The translations under genes were made by a program, and so were the position numbers. A stretch of 64,000 bases of DNA from JALZOC01 sp035758845 (GTDB lineage: Bacteria > Acidobacteriota > Vicinamibacteria > Vicinamibacterales > 2-12-FULL-66-21). The stretch's first letter is position 1. Every line of letters begins with the position of its first letter. Under the pieces are notes generated by a model, which did not search any database, was not told the origin of the DNA, and was given only the letters and a program-made list of their open reading frames with translations. Positions 52,238-60,200 of this stretch are shown piece by piece. Location: contig DASTVZ010000172.1 in assembly GCA_035758845.1 (NCBI GenBank), positions 1 to 64,000 on the forward strand. Direction: 5' to 3'.

Positions 52238-53120
52238 GAGCGCCCGATTTGCGAACTCTTCGTGGCGACGTCGTCACCGTGACGGGTACTGCCGGGCGAC
52301 CAGCCTCAACCCATGCGTCGCGAATGAAGGCCGCGACTGCACCGATGGAATCTGCCAATCGCTTCTCGAGAATCGGCTTCACGCCGGCAAAAAATCGGTC
52401 GAAATACTCATCGTCATAGAACTCACGGTTTCCAAGTGCGGCCTTGTCGGCATCGAGAAGGGGCTGCACGAGTGAAAAGCTGGTCGTGAGAGCGCCGAAG
52501 ATAAACTCTCGGGGCTGACCGACAGGCCCCGCGATGTTAGGCGAGAGATGCACCTTCGCTTCATATCGCGCGAACAGTTCAGATTCGAACCTGGAGTGGA
52601 TACCCGATTGCCCAGTCAGCTGTCCGTCATAATTCAGAGCCGCATGGAAGGGTTGGTGGGCATCGGCGACGTAATGCGAGACGACAGAAGCAAACAAACG
52701 GATGTTCTCGCGCGAATACGGAGCTTTCTGCGTGAACGCTTCGACGAGCTTTTTGTACATCTCTTCGGAGCGCCATGGCAGCGTGCCATTCTTCAATACG
52801 AACTCGGCTCCGTACCGTTTTATCGCCTCGTCGTAATCGTGTGGCAGCTCTCTGAACGGATAAGGACCATAAGCATCCATGTCGACGAAGTGACGCGGCG
52901 GTTCCTCTATCCAGCCGACAGTACGCCAGAGATCGGGGTCGCCGGAGTGTTCGACGACGCCGGCCTGATACTTCTGGAAGTACGGCCGAATCTCGCTCGG
53001 CAACAGCACGATGGCGCGCGCCATGATGAACTTGTGCACCTCGATGCCCCATGCGGCGGCAGGACGAGGGGCGGCGAGGACCACTAGCAGCGTCACTCCG
53101 ACAGTGAGACGTGTACGCAT
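52233..53120 (-). CDS. Secreted zinc-dependent phospholipase C / S1-P1 nuclease-like protein
   Basis: 295 residues. Signal peptide with cleavage before AAAWGIEVHK, leaving a Trp close to the mature N-terminus that can ligate zinc with its backbone. Further ligands: HKF, HFVDMDAYGP, VVSHYVADAHQPFHAALNYD and GIHSRFESELF, in the order of the trinuclear zinc site of phospholipase C and S1/P1 nucleases. Whether it cuts phospholipids or nucleic acids is not decided. TATAGT lies 9 nt before the ATG; the endonuclease IV gene is 10 nt upstream in the same direction. Confidence 0.8.
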   Translation of the reverse strand: MRTRLTVGVTLLVVLAAPRPAAAWGIEVHKFIMARAIVLLPSEIRPYFQKYQAGVVEHSGDPDLWRTVGWIEEPPRHFVDMDAYGPYPFRELPHDYDEAIKRYGAEFVLKNGTLPWRSEEMYKKLVEAFTQKAPYSRENIRLFASVVSHYVADAHQPFHAALNYDGQLTGQSGIHSRFESELFARYEAKVHLSPNIAGPVGQPREFIFGALTTSFSLVQPLLDADKAALGNREFYDDEYFDRFFAGVKPILEKRLADSIGAVAAFIRDAWVEAGRPAVPVTVTTSPRRVRKSGAL

Positions 53121-53130
53121 GATCCTCTAA

Positions 53131-54012
53131 CTATACCGTTCCGATCAGTTTTCGAAGTGTTCGCAGATTGCGCGCATCCCAGGGGTCGACATCGCTCCGC
53201 CGTTTGCTCGCGGCCGTCTCCAGTTTCGGGGTCTCCAGCAGCATCGGCAGGTGCGTGAACCGCGGATCGTTCAGCAGGCGGCGGAACGGCTCGAGTCCCA
53301 GACAACCCTTCCCGATGTGTTCGTGACGATCGACGCGGCTGCCGCACGGCTTCTTGGAGTCGTTGAGATGAAATACCTGTAGGCGGTCGAGACCGAGGAT
53401 GCGATCGAACTCGCGAAAAGTGGAGGCATAGCCGGCTTCAGTGCAGAGGTCGTAGCCGGCCGTGAGCAGATGACACGTGTCGAGACAGACGCCGACCCGT
53501 GGCGATCCGTCGACCTGCTCGAGAATCGTCGCGAGGTGCTCGAATCGATGTCCCAGGTTCGTGCCTTGCCCGGCGGTGTGTTCGAGCAACACTTTGACGC
53601 GGTGTCGCGGCCGCGCTTTCAGCAAGTGCCTGATGGCACGGCCAATCGCCCGGAGTCCATCGTTTTCTGTTCCAATCGTGTAGGAGCCCGGATGCATCAC
53701 CAGCCCGTCGAGTCCAAGTAGTTCCGCCCGATCCAGCTCGTCACCGAGGGCGGCAATGGATTGCGCTCGCAGCGCCGGCGCGGCTGACGCAACGTTGATC
53801 AAGTAACTGTTATGCGCGACGACGGGTGAAATTCCGGTCTCTCCGACTCGGCGGCGGAACAGCGCGACTTCATCGTCAGGCAGTTCGCGCGCGCGCCATT
53901 GTCCTGCGGACTTCGTGAAGATCTGCAACGCTTCGCAGCGAGTCGCCTTCGCGCGGTCCACGGCACGAGGCAAACCGCCGGCGATCGACATGTGCGCACC
54001 TAGCCGTGGCAT
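53131..54012 (-). CDS. nfo: Endonuclease IV (AP endonuclease)
   Basis: 293 residues. TIM-barrel AP endonuclease with GAHMSIAGGL, EALQIFTKSAGQW, VVAHNSYLINVAS, LVMHPGSYTIG, LLEHTAGQG, VGVCLDTCHLLTAGYDL, FHLNDSKKPCGSRVDRHEHI (zinc ligands D and H) and LETPK. It nicks DNA at abasic sites in base-excision repair. Start codon abuts the preceding stop (no gap), so it is coupled to the AMMECR1 gene. With UdgX at 35.4 kb it gives the window two repair enzymes. Confidence 0.95.
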   Translation of the reverse strand: MPRLGAHMSIAGGLPRAVDRAKATRCEALQIFTKSAGQWRARELPDDEVALFRRRVGETGISPVVAHNSYLINVASAAPALRAQSIAALGDELDRAELLGLDGLVMHPGSYTIGTENDGLRAIGRAIRHLLKARPRHRVKVLLEHTAGQGTNLGHRFEHLATILEQVDGSPRVGVCLDTCHLLTAGYDLCTEAGYASTFREFDRILGLDRLQVFHLNDSKKPCGSRVDRHEHIGKGCLGLEPFRRLLNDPRFTHLPMLLETPKLETAASKRRSDVDPWDARNLRTLRKLIGTV

Positions 54013-54546
54013 CTATTCGCCGAACACCTCAGCCTCGAACCGGGAGATCCGCGCGTCGTGCTGCCATGCGTCCGGCTCGAGGCCGGCCTTGAGGCAGGTT
54101 TGCCTGAGGAACTGCTCGACGGTCCAGCCCCATTCGGTCGCCACCTGGGGGAGCAAAAGACCACGGCGAAAGCCTCGTTCGGCAACGAGCCCGTGCCGCC
54201 CGATCACAATCGCATCAGGATCGCGCGGATCGATTGGCTCGAGCGGGCCGAGCACGGACACTTCAACCGCGAGCTCAGGCACTTCGTCAGCGGACACCGG
54301 CGGAAATCTCGGGTCTTCGGTCGCCGCATCAGCGGCGCACCGGACCACCTCCCCCGCCAGGCCACGCTGGCATTGCAGCGTGCCAAGGCAGCCGCGCAGC
54401 TCACCGCGCCGCTTGATCGTCACGAAAACGCCAGATGCATCCGGCACGGGGACGGAGAACGACGGAGGTGCCGATCGGGTCACCGTCGCGACCACCGATC
54501 GACGCGCCAGATCGATGAGCGCCTGCTTCTGCGCGTCAGTGAGCAT
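54013..54546 (-). CDS. AmmeMemoRadiSam system protein A (AMMECR1 domain)
   Basis: 177 residues. AMMECR1 landmarks: GVFVTIKRRGELRGCLGTLQ, ATEDPRFPPVSADEVPELAV, EVSVLGPLEPI, ERGFRRGLLLPQVATEWGW and FLRQTCLKAGLEP. The LRGCLG loop with its Cys is the most conserved part of the family. Function is unknown; it co-occurs with MEMO1-like and radical-SAM proteins. ATG at 54546 lies within the end of the MEMO1 gene, 11-nt overlap. Confidence 0.9.
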   Translation of the reverse strand: MLTDAQKQALIDLARRSVVATVTRSAPPSFSVPVPDASGVFVTIKRRGELRGCLGTLQCQRGLAGEVVRCAADAATEDPRFPPVSADEVPELAVEVSVLGPLEPIDPRDPDAIVIGRHGLVAERGFRRGLLLPQVATEWGWTVEQFLRQTCLKAGLEPDAWQHDARISRFEAEVFGE

Positions 54547-55378
54547 CGGAAAACGTACCGAAGGCGGCCGCCAGATATCCGACGACCGCGTCATAATCGC
54601 CAGAGACTTCCCCCGAATGTGCGTACTTCAACACGCGACCATGCTTTGCCCCGAGCGCACGCGCCGCTTTCATCACGGCGATGGCCGCACCACCGCCGCA
54701 CGCCACGTAGCGTCCGCGTTCGTGTTCGGGATACTGCTCGAACAGATCGAGGAGTCCCTCTGGATCGAAGGCCGCGACGCGCTCCTTCACACGTCCATCG
54801 AGCGAGGCCGCCGTTTTCGCATCGAAGTAGTGCGACAGGTCGGTGCTCGCCACCAGCAGTACGCGGCGACCCTCGCTGGCGCGGACGATCGCATCGGCGA
54901 GCGCGTCGATCGTCGCGCGATGCTGAAACCCGATCAGCACCGGCACGATCGACAGATCAGGATGCAGGCGGCGCAGAAATGGCAGCTGCATTTCGAGCGA
55001 ATGCTCACGTTGATGCGCCGACGGCATCGCCTTCACGATCGCGGATGCAGCCAGCGCGTGAGCCGCGGCTTCGTCGATGCGCGCCATGCCAAGCGGTGAG
55101 TCGAAGCCGCCGTCAGGCCACAGGGCCGCTCCCTCGAACGCCACGAAATGTGAAGGGCCGACGAGGACGGCGACGTCGAAGGTCCGGGAGGTTGTCGCCT
55201 TGTACGAGTACGCCCCGACGGGTCCGGAAAACATCATGCCGGCATGCGGAGCGATAATCGCGGTGAGGTCACCGGGCGGCCCATCGGCCGCGATCTTCAG
55301 GTAGTCGTCAACCTCGCGCGTCAACGCACCAGCTGTGCCCGGGTACCAGGTGCCTGCAACGGCCGTAGGACGAATCAT
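54536..55378 (-). CDS. AmmeMemoRadiSam system protein B (MEMO1-like)
   Basis: 280 residues. MEMO1 landmarks: RPTAVAGTWYPGTAGALTRE, LTAIIAPHAGMMFSGPVGAY, VAVLVGPSHFVAFEGAALWP, HSLEMQLPFLRRLHPDLSIV and LVASTDLSHYF. The His/Asp/Cys set of MEMO1 (redox and iron/copper binding in the human protein) is partly visible as PHAG, GPSH, DLSH and a late Cys (VACGGG). The radical-SAM partner (AmrS) is not next to it. Confidence 0.9.
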   Translation of the reverse strand: MIRPTAVAGTWYPGTAGALTREVDDYLKIAADGPPGDLTAIIAPHAGMMFSGPVGAYSYKATTSRTFDVAVLVGPSHFVAFEGAALWPDGGFDSPLGMARIDEAAAHALAASAIVKAMPSAHQREHSLEMQLPFLRRLHPDLSIVPVLIGFQHRATIDALADAIVRASEGRRVLLVASTDLSHYFDAKTAASLDGRVKERVAAFDPEGLLDLFEQYPEHERGRYVACGGGAAIAVMKAARALGAKHGRVLKYAHSGEVSGDYDAVVGYLAAAFGTFSDAH

Positions 55379-55388
55379 GGTAAATCCT

Positions 55389-55483
55389 GAAATTGCTGAT
55401 TGCTGATTGCTGATTGCTGATTGACGCGTTGGGAGCTTCAGACTCTTTCAATCGTCATTCAGCAATCAACAATCAGCAATTCT
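55389..55483. repeat. ATTGCTGATTG repeat with a complementary arm
   Basis: Four ATTGCTGATTGCTG units at 55389-55424 face CAATCAACAATCAGCAATT words at 55459-55483; GAAATTGCTGATTGCTGA (55389-55406) and TCAACAATCAGCAATTCT (55466-55483) are complementary with one mismatch. It ends 8 nt before the gatC -10. Confidence 0.7.
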
Positions 55484-55502
55484 TTAGTGCTACCATCGCC
55501 CG

Positions 55503-55799
55503 ATGTCGAATACATTTTCGCGTGGCGACGTCGAACGCGTCGCGCGCCTTGCCCGCCTGGAACTGACGGGCGAAGAAAAAGATCTATTCGCGCGTCAGCT
55601 GGCGGAAATCCTCGCCTACGCCGAGCAGATTCAGCGCGTTCCCACAGAAGGCGTCGAACCAACGTCGCACGCGGGGGATGCCGCTGCGCTTCGCGACGAC
55701 ACCGTGGTTCCGTCGCGGCCGCGCGAAGAGTTCCTGGCCGCCGCGCCCGATGCCGACACATCCGCCGGTCTCTTCAAAGTACCACGGGTGCTGGCATGA
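55503..55799 (+). CDS. gatC: Asp/Glu-tRNA(Asn/Gln) amidotransferase subunit GatC
   Basis: 98 residues. FSRGDVERVARLARLELTGE, FARQLAEILAYAEQIQRVPT, VEPTSHAGDAAALRDDTV and FKVPRVL at the end are GatC hallmarks. GatC stabilises the GatA/GatB complex that makes Gln-tRNA(Gln) and/or Asn-tRNA(Asn). The ATG is 6 nt after TACCAT, with TGC before it (extended -10), fitting a leaderless transcript. gatA overlaps its stop. Confidence 0.93.
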   Translation: MSNTFSRGDVERVARLARLELTGEEKDLFARQLAEILAYAEQIQRVPTEGVEPTSHAGDAAALRDDTVVPSRPREEFLAAAPDADTSAGLFKVPRVLA

Positions 55800-57274
55800 T
55801 GGACGTGCCATTCGATGTGCAGTCGATTCGCGACGCCGTGGCCCGCCGCGATCTGTCCGCGTCCGAGGTGTGCCGGGCAACCCTGGATCGAATCGCCGCG
55901 CTAGACCCGCCCCTGAACGCCTTCCGTACGGTCGCGCGCGACCGCGCCCTCGCGCGTGCGGCCGAGCTGGACGCCCGACGTGACGGCGCCGGTCTTCCGC
56001 TCCTCGGCGTGCCGATCGCACTCAAAGACAACATGTGCACGCGCGGTGTCCCCACGACGGCATCCTCGCGGATCCTCGAGAACTACATCCCGCCGTACGA
56101 CGCGACCATCGTCGCGCGCCTCGAAGCGGCCGGCGCGGTCATTGTCGGGAAAACGAATTGCGACGAGTTCGCGATGGGCTCGTCGACCGAGAACTCCGCC
56201 TACGGTCCGACGCGAAATCCGTGGGCGCTCGAGCGGACGCCAGGCGGATCGAGCGGTGGATCGGCAGCGGCCGTGGCCGCCGGGATGGTGCCGCTCGCGC
56301 TCGGATCCGATACCGGCGGATCAATCCGTCAGCCCGCAGCACTCTGCGGCGTCGTCGGTTTCAAACCGTCGTACGGACGCGTCTCGCGATACGGCCTCCT
56401 CGCGTTTGCGTCCTCGCTGGACCAGATTGGACCGTTGGCGTCTTCGGTGAAAGATGTCGCGATCGTGCTGAATGCGATCGCCGGACACGACGCGTGCGAC
56501 TCAACCTCGTCGCAGGTTGCCGTTCCTGATTTCGGTGCCGCGCTCGAAGGGAACGGCGATCTTCGCGGCATTCGAATCGGCGTGCCGCGCCATCTTTTTC
56601 GCGAGGGCGTGGACGCTGAAGTCATGGCTGCCTACGACGCCGCCCTCGACGTATCCCGAGGTCGCGGAGCCGACATCGTCGAGGTCACTCTCGAGCACAG
56701 CCCGGAAGCAATACCCGTCTACTACGTGATTGCCACGGCGGAAGCCAGCGCGAACCTCGCACGATACGACGGCGTGCGCTATGGCTATCGCGCCGAGGAT
56801 GCGACCGCGCTTGGCGACATGTACGACCGCTCGCGCGGCGGCGGCTTCGGGCGCGAAGTGAAACGGCGGATTATCCTGGGCACGTATGTGCTCAGCGCCG
56901 GCTACTATGATGCGTATTATCGGAAGGCGCAGCAGGTTCGCACGCTGATTCGTCGCGATTACGATCGCGCGTTCATGAACGCCGACGTGATCGCGATGCC
57001 CACGAGTCCCACCGCGGCATTCAAATTGGGTGAACGCACCGAGGATCCCGTGCAGATGTATCTCTCGGACGTGTTTACGGTCGGCGCGAATCTCGCCGGC
57101 CTGCCGGGTATCAGCGTCCCCTGCGGATTCACCAGCACACGACTGCCGATCGGCTTGCAGTTCACCGGGCGCGCCATGGAAGACGCCACTGTATTGCGCG
57201 TCGCCCATGCGTACGAGCGGGCGACATCATGGTCGAAAGAGAAACCGCGGGTTGCATCAGAGCTGTCGCGGTAA
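55796..57274 (+). CDS. gatA: Asp/Glu-tRNA(Asn/Gln) amidotransferase subunit GatA
   Basis: 492 residues. Amidase signature with the catalytic triad K77 (GVPIALKDNM), S152 (TPGGSSGGS) and S176 (SDTGGSIRQPA), matching the spacing of K79/S154/S178 in Staphylococcus GatA. It supplies ammonia from glutamine to the mischarged tRNA. gatB is absent here. ATGATG at the gatC stop; either ATG gives nearly the same protein. Confidence 0.96.
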   Translation: MMDVPFDVQSIRDAVARRDLSASEVCRATLDRIAALDPPLNAFRTVARDRALARAAELDARRDGAGLPLLGVPIALKDNMCTRGVPTTASSRILENYIPPYDATIVARLEAAGAVIVGKTNCDEFAMGSSTENSAYGPTRNPWALERTPGGSSGGSAAAVAAGMVPLALGSDTGGSIRQPAALCGVVGFKPSYGRVSRYGLLAFASSLDQIGPLASSVKDVAIVLNAIAGHDACDSTSSQVAVPDFGAALEGNGDLRGIRIGVPRHLFREGVDAEVMAAYDAALDVSRGRGADIVEVTLEHSPEAIPVYYVIATAEASANLARYDGVRYGYRAEDATALGDMYDRSRGGGFGREVKRRIILGTYVLSAGYYDAYYRKAQQVRTLIRRDYDRAFMNADVIAMPTSPTAAFKLGERTEDPVQMYLSDVFTVGANLAGLPGISVPCGFTSTRLPIGLQFTGRAMEDATVLRVAHAYERATSWSKEKPRVASELSR

Positions 57275-57304
57275 TCTCCATCACCACCCGCTTCGTGTGT
57301 CGGT

Positions 57305-58210
57305 CTATTGCGGCACCTTCATTTGTTCCCAAGCCTCGTACGTCTTCGCATCGAATTCGCTCGCACGTAACGGCGTGATTGAAGCAAACCCGTGCTCGGT
57401 CGCCCAGACGTCGGTCCCTTCGACATCGCCAGTGGGATCCTTCCAGATGCTCCAGAACATCCGACGCCCGGTCGGCGATCGTTGTTCCTCGAACCGCTCT
57501 TCCCCGGACTGCGCGCTCTGTCTGGTCACCCGTACCCCTTTGATCGCCGTCTGCGATCCCGGCGGCACGTTCACATTCAAGAGAACACCAGCGTCGAGGC
57601 CCCGCTGCCGCACCATCCCGGCAACCTGGCGCACGATCTCCGCCGCTGCCGCGTAGTTCGTTTCGTCGACAGACAACGACGAGGCAATGGCAGGAATCCC
57701 CATCAGTGCCGCTTCCCGGGCGGCGCCGACTGTGCCGGAGACATACGTCACCATTCCCAGGTTGTAGCCGCGGTTGATGCCCGACACGACGAGGTCCGGC
57801 CGCGATGCCATGAGCGCGCGAACACCGACCTTCACGCACGTCGCCGGCGTCGCCACGATCGAGAAGCCACGAAGGCCGCCGGTCAGCGTGACCTGATCGA
57901 CGAAGATCGGATCCGAGGTCACGATCGAGTGGCCCTTGCCGCTCTGGTTCTCCGACGGCGCCGCGATGGTGATTTCCCCCATCGACTGAAGCGCCTGCGC
58001 CACGGCAAGGATCCCCGGCGCGCGCACGCCATCGTCGTTCGTGACCAGGATGCGAAAAGGGGGCTGCGGCGGCGCGGCGGCTGCGGCGCTCGCCGGTGCA
58101 GCAGCCGGAGCAGATGCCGGCGCACCCGGCGTCGGCGGAACCGAGTGCACGCACGCGCACGCCGCGACAATGTAGAGGACCAGCGCCCGTACGTAGAATG
58201 AGCGGTTCAT
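57305..58210 (-). CDS. surE: SurE 5'/3'-nucleotidase with lipoprotein signal
   Basis: 301 residues. The N-terminus is a signal with a lipobox V15-A16-A17-C18 (VLYIVAACACVHS), then an Ala/Pro linker (about 24-51). The SurE domain keeps NDDGVRAPG (metal Asp pair), APSENQSGKGHS, ATPATCVKVG and SGINRGYNLG. SurE is normally cytoplasmic; this one should be anchored in the envelope. TAGCAT with TGC upstream (extended -10) is 6 nt before the ATG, a leaderless geometry. Convergent with gatA. Confidence 0.88.
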   Translation of the reverse strand: MNRSFYVRALVLYIVAACACVHSVPPTPGAPASAPAAAPASAAAAAPPQPPFRILVTNDDGVRAPGILAVAQALQSMGEITIAAPSENQSGKGHSIVTSDPIFVDQVTLTGGLRGFSIVATPATCVKVGVRALMASRPDLVVSGINRGYNLGMVTYVSGTVGAAREAALMGIPAIASSLSVDETNYAAAAEIVRQVAGMVRQRGLDAGVLLNVNVPPGSQTAIKGVRVTRQSAQSGEERFEEQRSPTGRRMFWSIWKDPTGDVEGTDVWATEHGFASITPLRASEFDAKTYEAWEQMKVPQ

Positions 58211-58254
58211 CGGCCGATGCTAGCACGCCGAATGAAACGCTCAGTGCGCGCCGT

Positions 58255-58584
58255 TCAGCGCGCGACCGCGGTCGTCGTCGAGCTGCCGCGCAGGAGCAGC
58301 CACACGACAAATGCGACCAGCAGCACGGGCAGAAGCGGAACCGCGACGGCGACTAGCGTCGCAATCGCGGCGATGACGAGCCCGACGACGAGGATTGGGC
58401 TGAGGACGACAAGGAGCAGGCCGCCGATGATGGCCTTGAGGAACAGCAGCGGCAGCAGCAGCACGGACAGCACCAGTCGAAGCGGCAGCAGAACGAGCCA
58501 GAGTACCGTTTTGAGCAACGCAACCAGGACCATCACGACCGCGAAGACCCCGAAGGCAACGACAGCCAACAGACCCAGTTCCAT
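58255..58584 (-). CDS. Small hydrophobic membrane protein, uncharacterised
   Basis: About 109 residues, almost entirely Leu/Val/Ala with four to five membrane helices (VVAFGVFAVVMVLVALLKTV, LVLSVLLLPLLFLKAIIGGL, LVVLSPILVVGLVIAAIATL) and a short polar tail (RGSSTTTAVAR). GGAGGGG lies upstream; GTG at 58587 or ATG at 58584 are both possible. No recognised family; GC-rich and low complexity, so some doubt remains. Confidence 0.55.
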   Translation of the reverse strand: MELGLLAVVAFGVFAVVMVLVALLKTVLWLVLLPLRLVLSVLLLPLLFLKAIIGGLLLVVLSPILVVGLVIAAIATLVAVAVPLLPVLLVAFVVWLLLRGSSTTTAVAR

Positions 58585-58676
58585 CACGTTGACGCCCCTC
58601 CGGTGAATTGGTGAATCCACTAATTCACCACTTCGGAGTTACGCGTGTCGTATTACGGAAGTTCCGAGGAGGGACG

Positions 58677-58946
58677 CTATTCCTTCGCCGGCCCACGCGG
58701 CGCCCCATCGTAGTTGGTGGGAAGCGTGTACTGGATCAGACCCGACCGCACTTCTTCCATCGCCGTGCGCTCGAGTTTGTGCGGCCCATGCGACAGCGCG
58801 CGATCGAGGCGAGGGAGAGCACCGCGCCGCAACTGCTTGGCGCGCTGAGCCGCGACATCGACAAAAAGAAACCGACTCGTGATTGGTGCAGCGCGTTCAG
58901 TCTCGACCGCGGAAGAGTCTTGAGCCTGCGGATCGTCTTCAGCCAT
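58677..58946 (-). CDS. rpoZ: RNA polymerase omega subunit
   Basis: 89 residues. SRFLFVDVAAQRAKQLRRGA (the omega core helix), LPRLDRALSHGPHKLERTAM and EEVRSGLIQYTL match the acidobacterial form of RpoZ. It stabilises the beta-prime subunit. The ATG lies 9 nt after TACTCT; TTGAGC is 17 nt upstream of that, an ideal sigma-70 pair at 58956-58984. gmk, its usual neighbour, is not adjacent. Confidence 0.85.
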   Translation of the reverse strand: MAEDDPQAQDSSAVETERAAPITSRFLFVDVAAQRAKQLRRGALPRLDRALSHGPHKLERTAMEEVRSGLIQYTLPTNYDGAPRGPAKE

Positions 58947-59049
58947 GGCTAATGGAGAGTACTTGAAAGCGCGTTGTCGCTCAAGTTCAGCCTCCGCGCG
59001 GATTCGCCGCTTCGGCGAGACCGGCTGAGAGGATGGAATGAAATGACGA

Positions 59050-59070
59050 GGGCCGGCTCGAAGCCGGCCC
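59050..59070 (-). terminator. GGGCCGGCT hairpin downstream of hsp20
   Basis: GGGCCGGCT (59050-59058), loop CGA, AGCCGGCCC (59062-59070): a perfect 9-bp stem between the hsp20 stop and the rpoZ promoter. No clear T-run on the minus strand, so terminator strength is uncertain. Confidence 0.55.
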
Positions 59071-59108
59071 ACGCGGATGATATTCAGTTACGAACAGCCG
59101 TCGGACTC

Positions 59109-59537
59109 CTACTCACCGACCACAATCTGCTTCGGCTTCGCTTCCGCGCGCTGCGGAAGTCGGACCGTCAGCACACCATCCTTGTAGTTGGCGCTGATGT
59201 TGGCCGGATCGACCGTCGCGGGCAACGTGAACGAACGGCTGAACGTGCCATGGAAGCGCTCGACACGGTGGAAGCGGTCGCGAGCGATCTCCTCAGCCTT
59301 TCGCTCACCCGTGAGCGTGAGCACGTTGTTCTCGAACGTGACAGTGATGTCTTCACGCTTCATGTCCGGCAACTCGGCTTTGATCACGAGCTCGTGCTCG
59401 GCGCCTTCGAAGATATCGACCGCGGGCACCCAGCCCCGCGAGAAGCCTTCGCCGTAGAAGTTTGAAAACATGTTGTTGAGCCGATCGATCTCCATCGTCG
59501 CCAAGTCACGAAGTGGATCCCATCGAACGAGAGCCAT
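59109..59537 (-). CDS. Hsp20 / alpha-crystallin small heat-shock protein
   Basis: 142 residues. MALVRWDPLRDLATMEIDRL opening; alpha-crystallin domain with WVPAVDIFEGAEHELVIKAE, LPDMKREDITVTFENNVLTL, FSRSFTLPATVDPANISANY and the C-terminal I-x-V-like motif. ATP-independent holdase chaperone forming large oligomers. AGGAGG precedes the ATG. The promoter (TTGACA-17-TACATT) and HAIR-like operator sit upstream. Confidence 0.95.
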   Translation of the reverse strand: MALVRWDPLRDLATMEIDRLNNMFSNFYGEGFSRGWVPAVDIFEGAEHELVIKAELPDMKREDITVTFENNVLTLTGERKAEEIARDRFHRVERFHGTFSRSFTLPATVDPANISANYKDGVLTVRLPQRAEAKPKQIVVGE

Positions 59538-59591
59538 TGCAAGAACCTCCTGATTCCTTTAGCGGGCCGCCGTGAAGCGACCACGAAGGAT

Positions 59592-59620
59592 AATGTAAGG
59601 CTTATCTTAGCATTTGTCAA
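59592..59620 (-). promoter_or_regulatory. Consensus sigma-70 promoter of hsp20
   Basis: On the minus strand TTGACA (59615-59620) and TACATT (59592-59597) are separated by exactly 17 nt. This is the best-matched promoter in the window. Confidence 0.8.
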
Positions 59621-59626
59621 GCATTT

Positions 59627-59651
59627 TATATGAGTGTATATAACTCATATA
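59627..59651. promoter_or_regulatory. HAIR-like operator (HspR-type) between two hsp20 genes
   Basis: Perfect 9-nt palindrome TATATGAGT (59627-59635), 7-nt spacer, ACTCATATA (59643-59651). The known HspR operator HAIR is CTTGAGT-N7-ACTCAAG; the GAGT-N7-ACTC core and spacing are identical here. It lies 6 nt upstream of the hsp20 -35. Confidence 0.65.
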
Positions 59652-59761
59652 TTGGCCCTCAAGGGCCAAGAGCGGAGAGACCGAGGCCAAGAGCACGAGC
59701 CAGAAGCCTGGAACCCAGAGCCAGAAGCTAACAGCGAAGCAGAGAGCGATAGAATGTTTTC

Positions 59762-60199
59762 GTGGCCCGCATCTTTCTCGAACGACGCGAAATCGACGAC
59801 GACCTGAGGCGTTTGTGTGAACAGCTCACGGGAACGGATGCACGTCTCCATGCGGCCGAGTGTCGCGTGCCGCTGGACGTCGTCGAGACATCCGATGGCA
59901 TCGAGGTGCTGCTGGATTTGGTCGGCGTGAGCGCCGACGCGGTGCAGGTGGTGATCGCTCGCGACACCCTGCTCGTCAGCGGCGTGAAACAGCCGTCCGG
60001 ATGCGAGCATCATGGCGATGCCACGTTCCATGTGGCCGAACGCGTGTTCGGACGGTTTGCTCGTGCCGTGCGGCTGGCCGGCGCGTTCGACGTGGCACGC
60101 GCCGAGGCCACGCTCCATGCGGGCGAGTTGCGCGTCACGGTGCCGCGGATTGAAGAACGCCGCGGCCGGGAGCATCGCATTCCGGTACGGGCCGACTGA
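59762..60199 (+). CDS. Divergent Hsp20-like protein
   Basis: 145 residues. An alpha-crystallin-type domain (RVPLDVVETSDGIEVLLDLV, GVSADAVQVVIARDTLLVSG, GRFARAVRLAGAFDVARAEA, TLHAGELRVTVPRIEERRG) diverged from the opposite hsp20; the short N-terminal arm and Arg-rich tail differ. The upstream 59652-59748 is word-like repeat sequence. GTG start 6 nt after TAGAAT, a leaderless geometry. First gene of the hsp20 / ymdB / xseA / xseB / ispA / tlyA run. Confidence 0.82.
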   Translation: MARIFLERREIDDDLRRLCEQLTGTDARLHAAECRVPLDVVETSDGIEVLLDLVGVSADAVQVVIARDTLLVSGVKQPSGCEHHGDATFHVAERVFGRFARAVRLAGAFDVARAEATLHAGELRVTVPRIEERRGREHRIPVRAD

Positions 60200-60200
60200 C

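Noticed and set aside
59652..59748. Possible small gene in the gap before the second hsp20
   Set aside because: Composed of CCAGAAGC/AAGAGC word repeats with no consistent frame or ribosome site.
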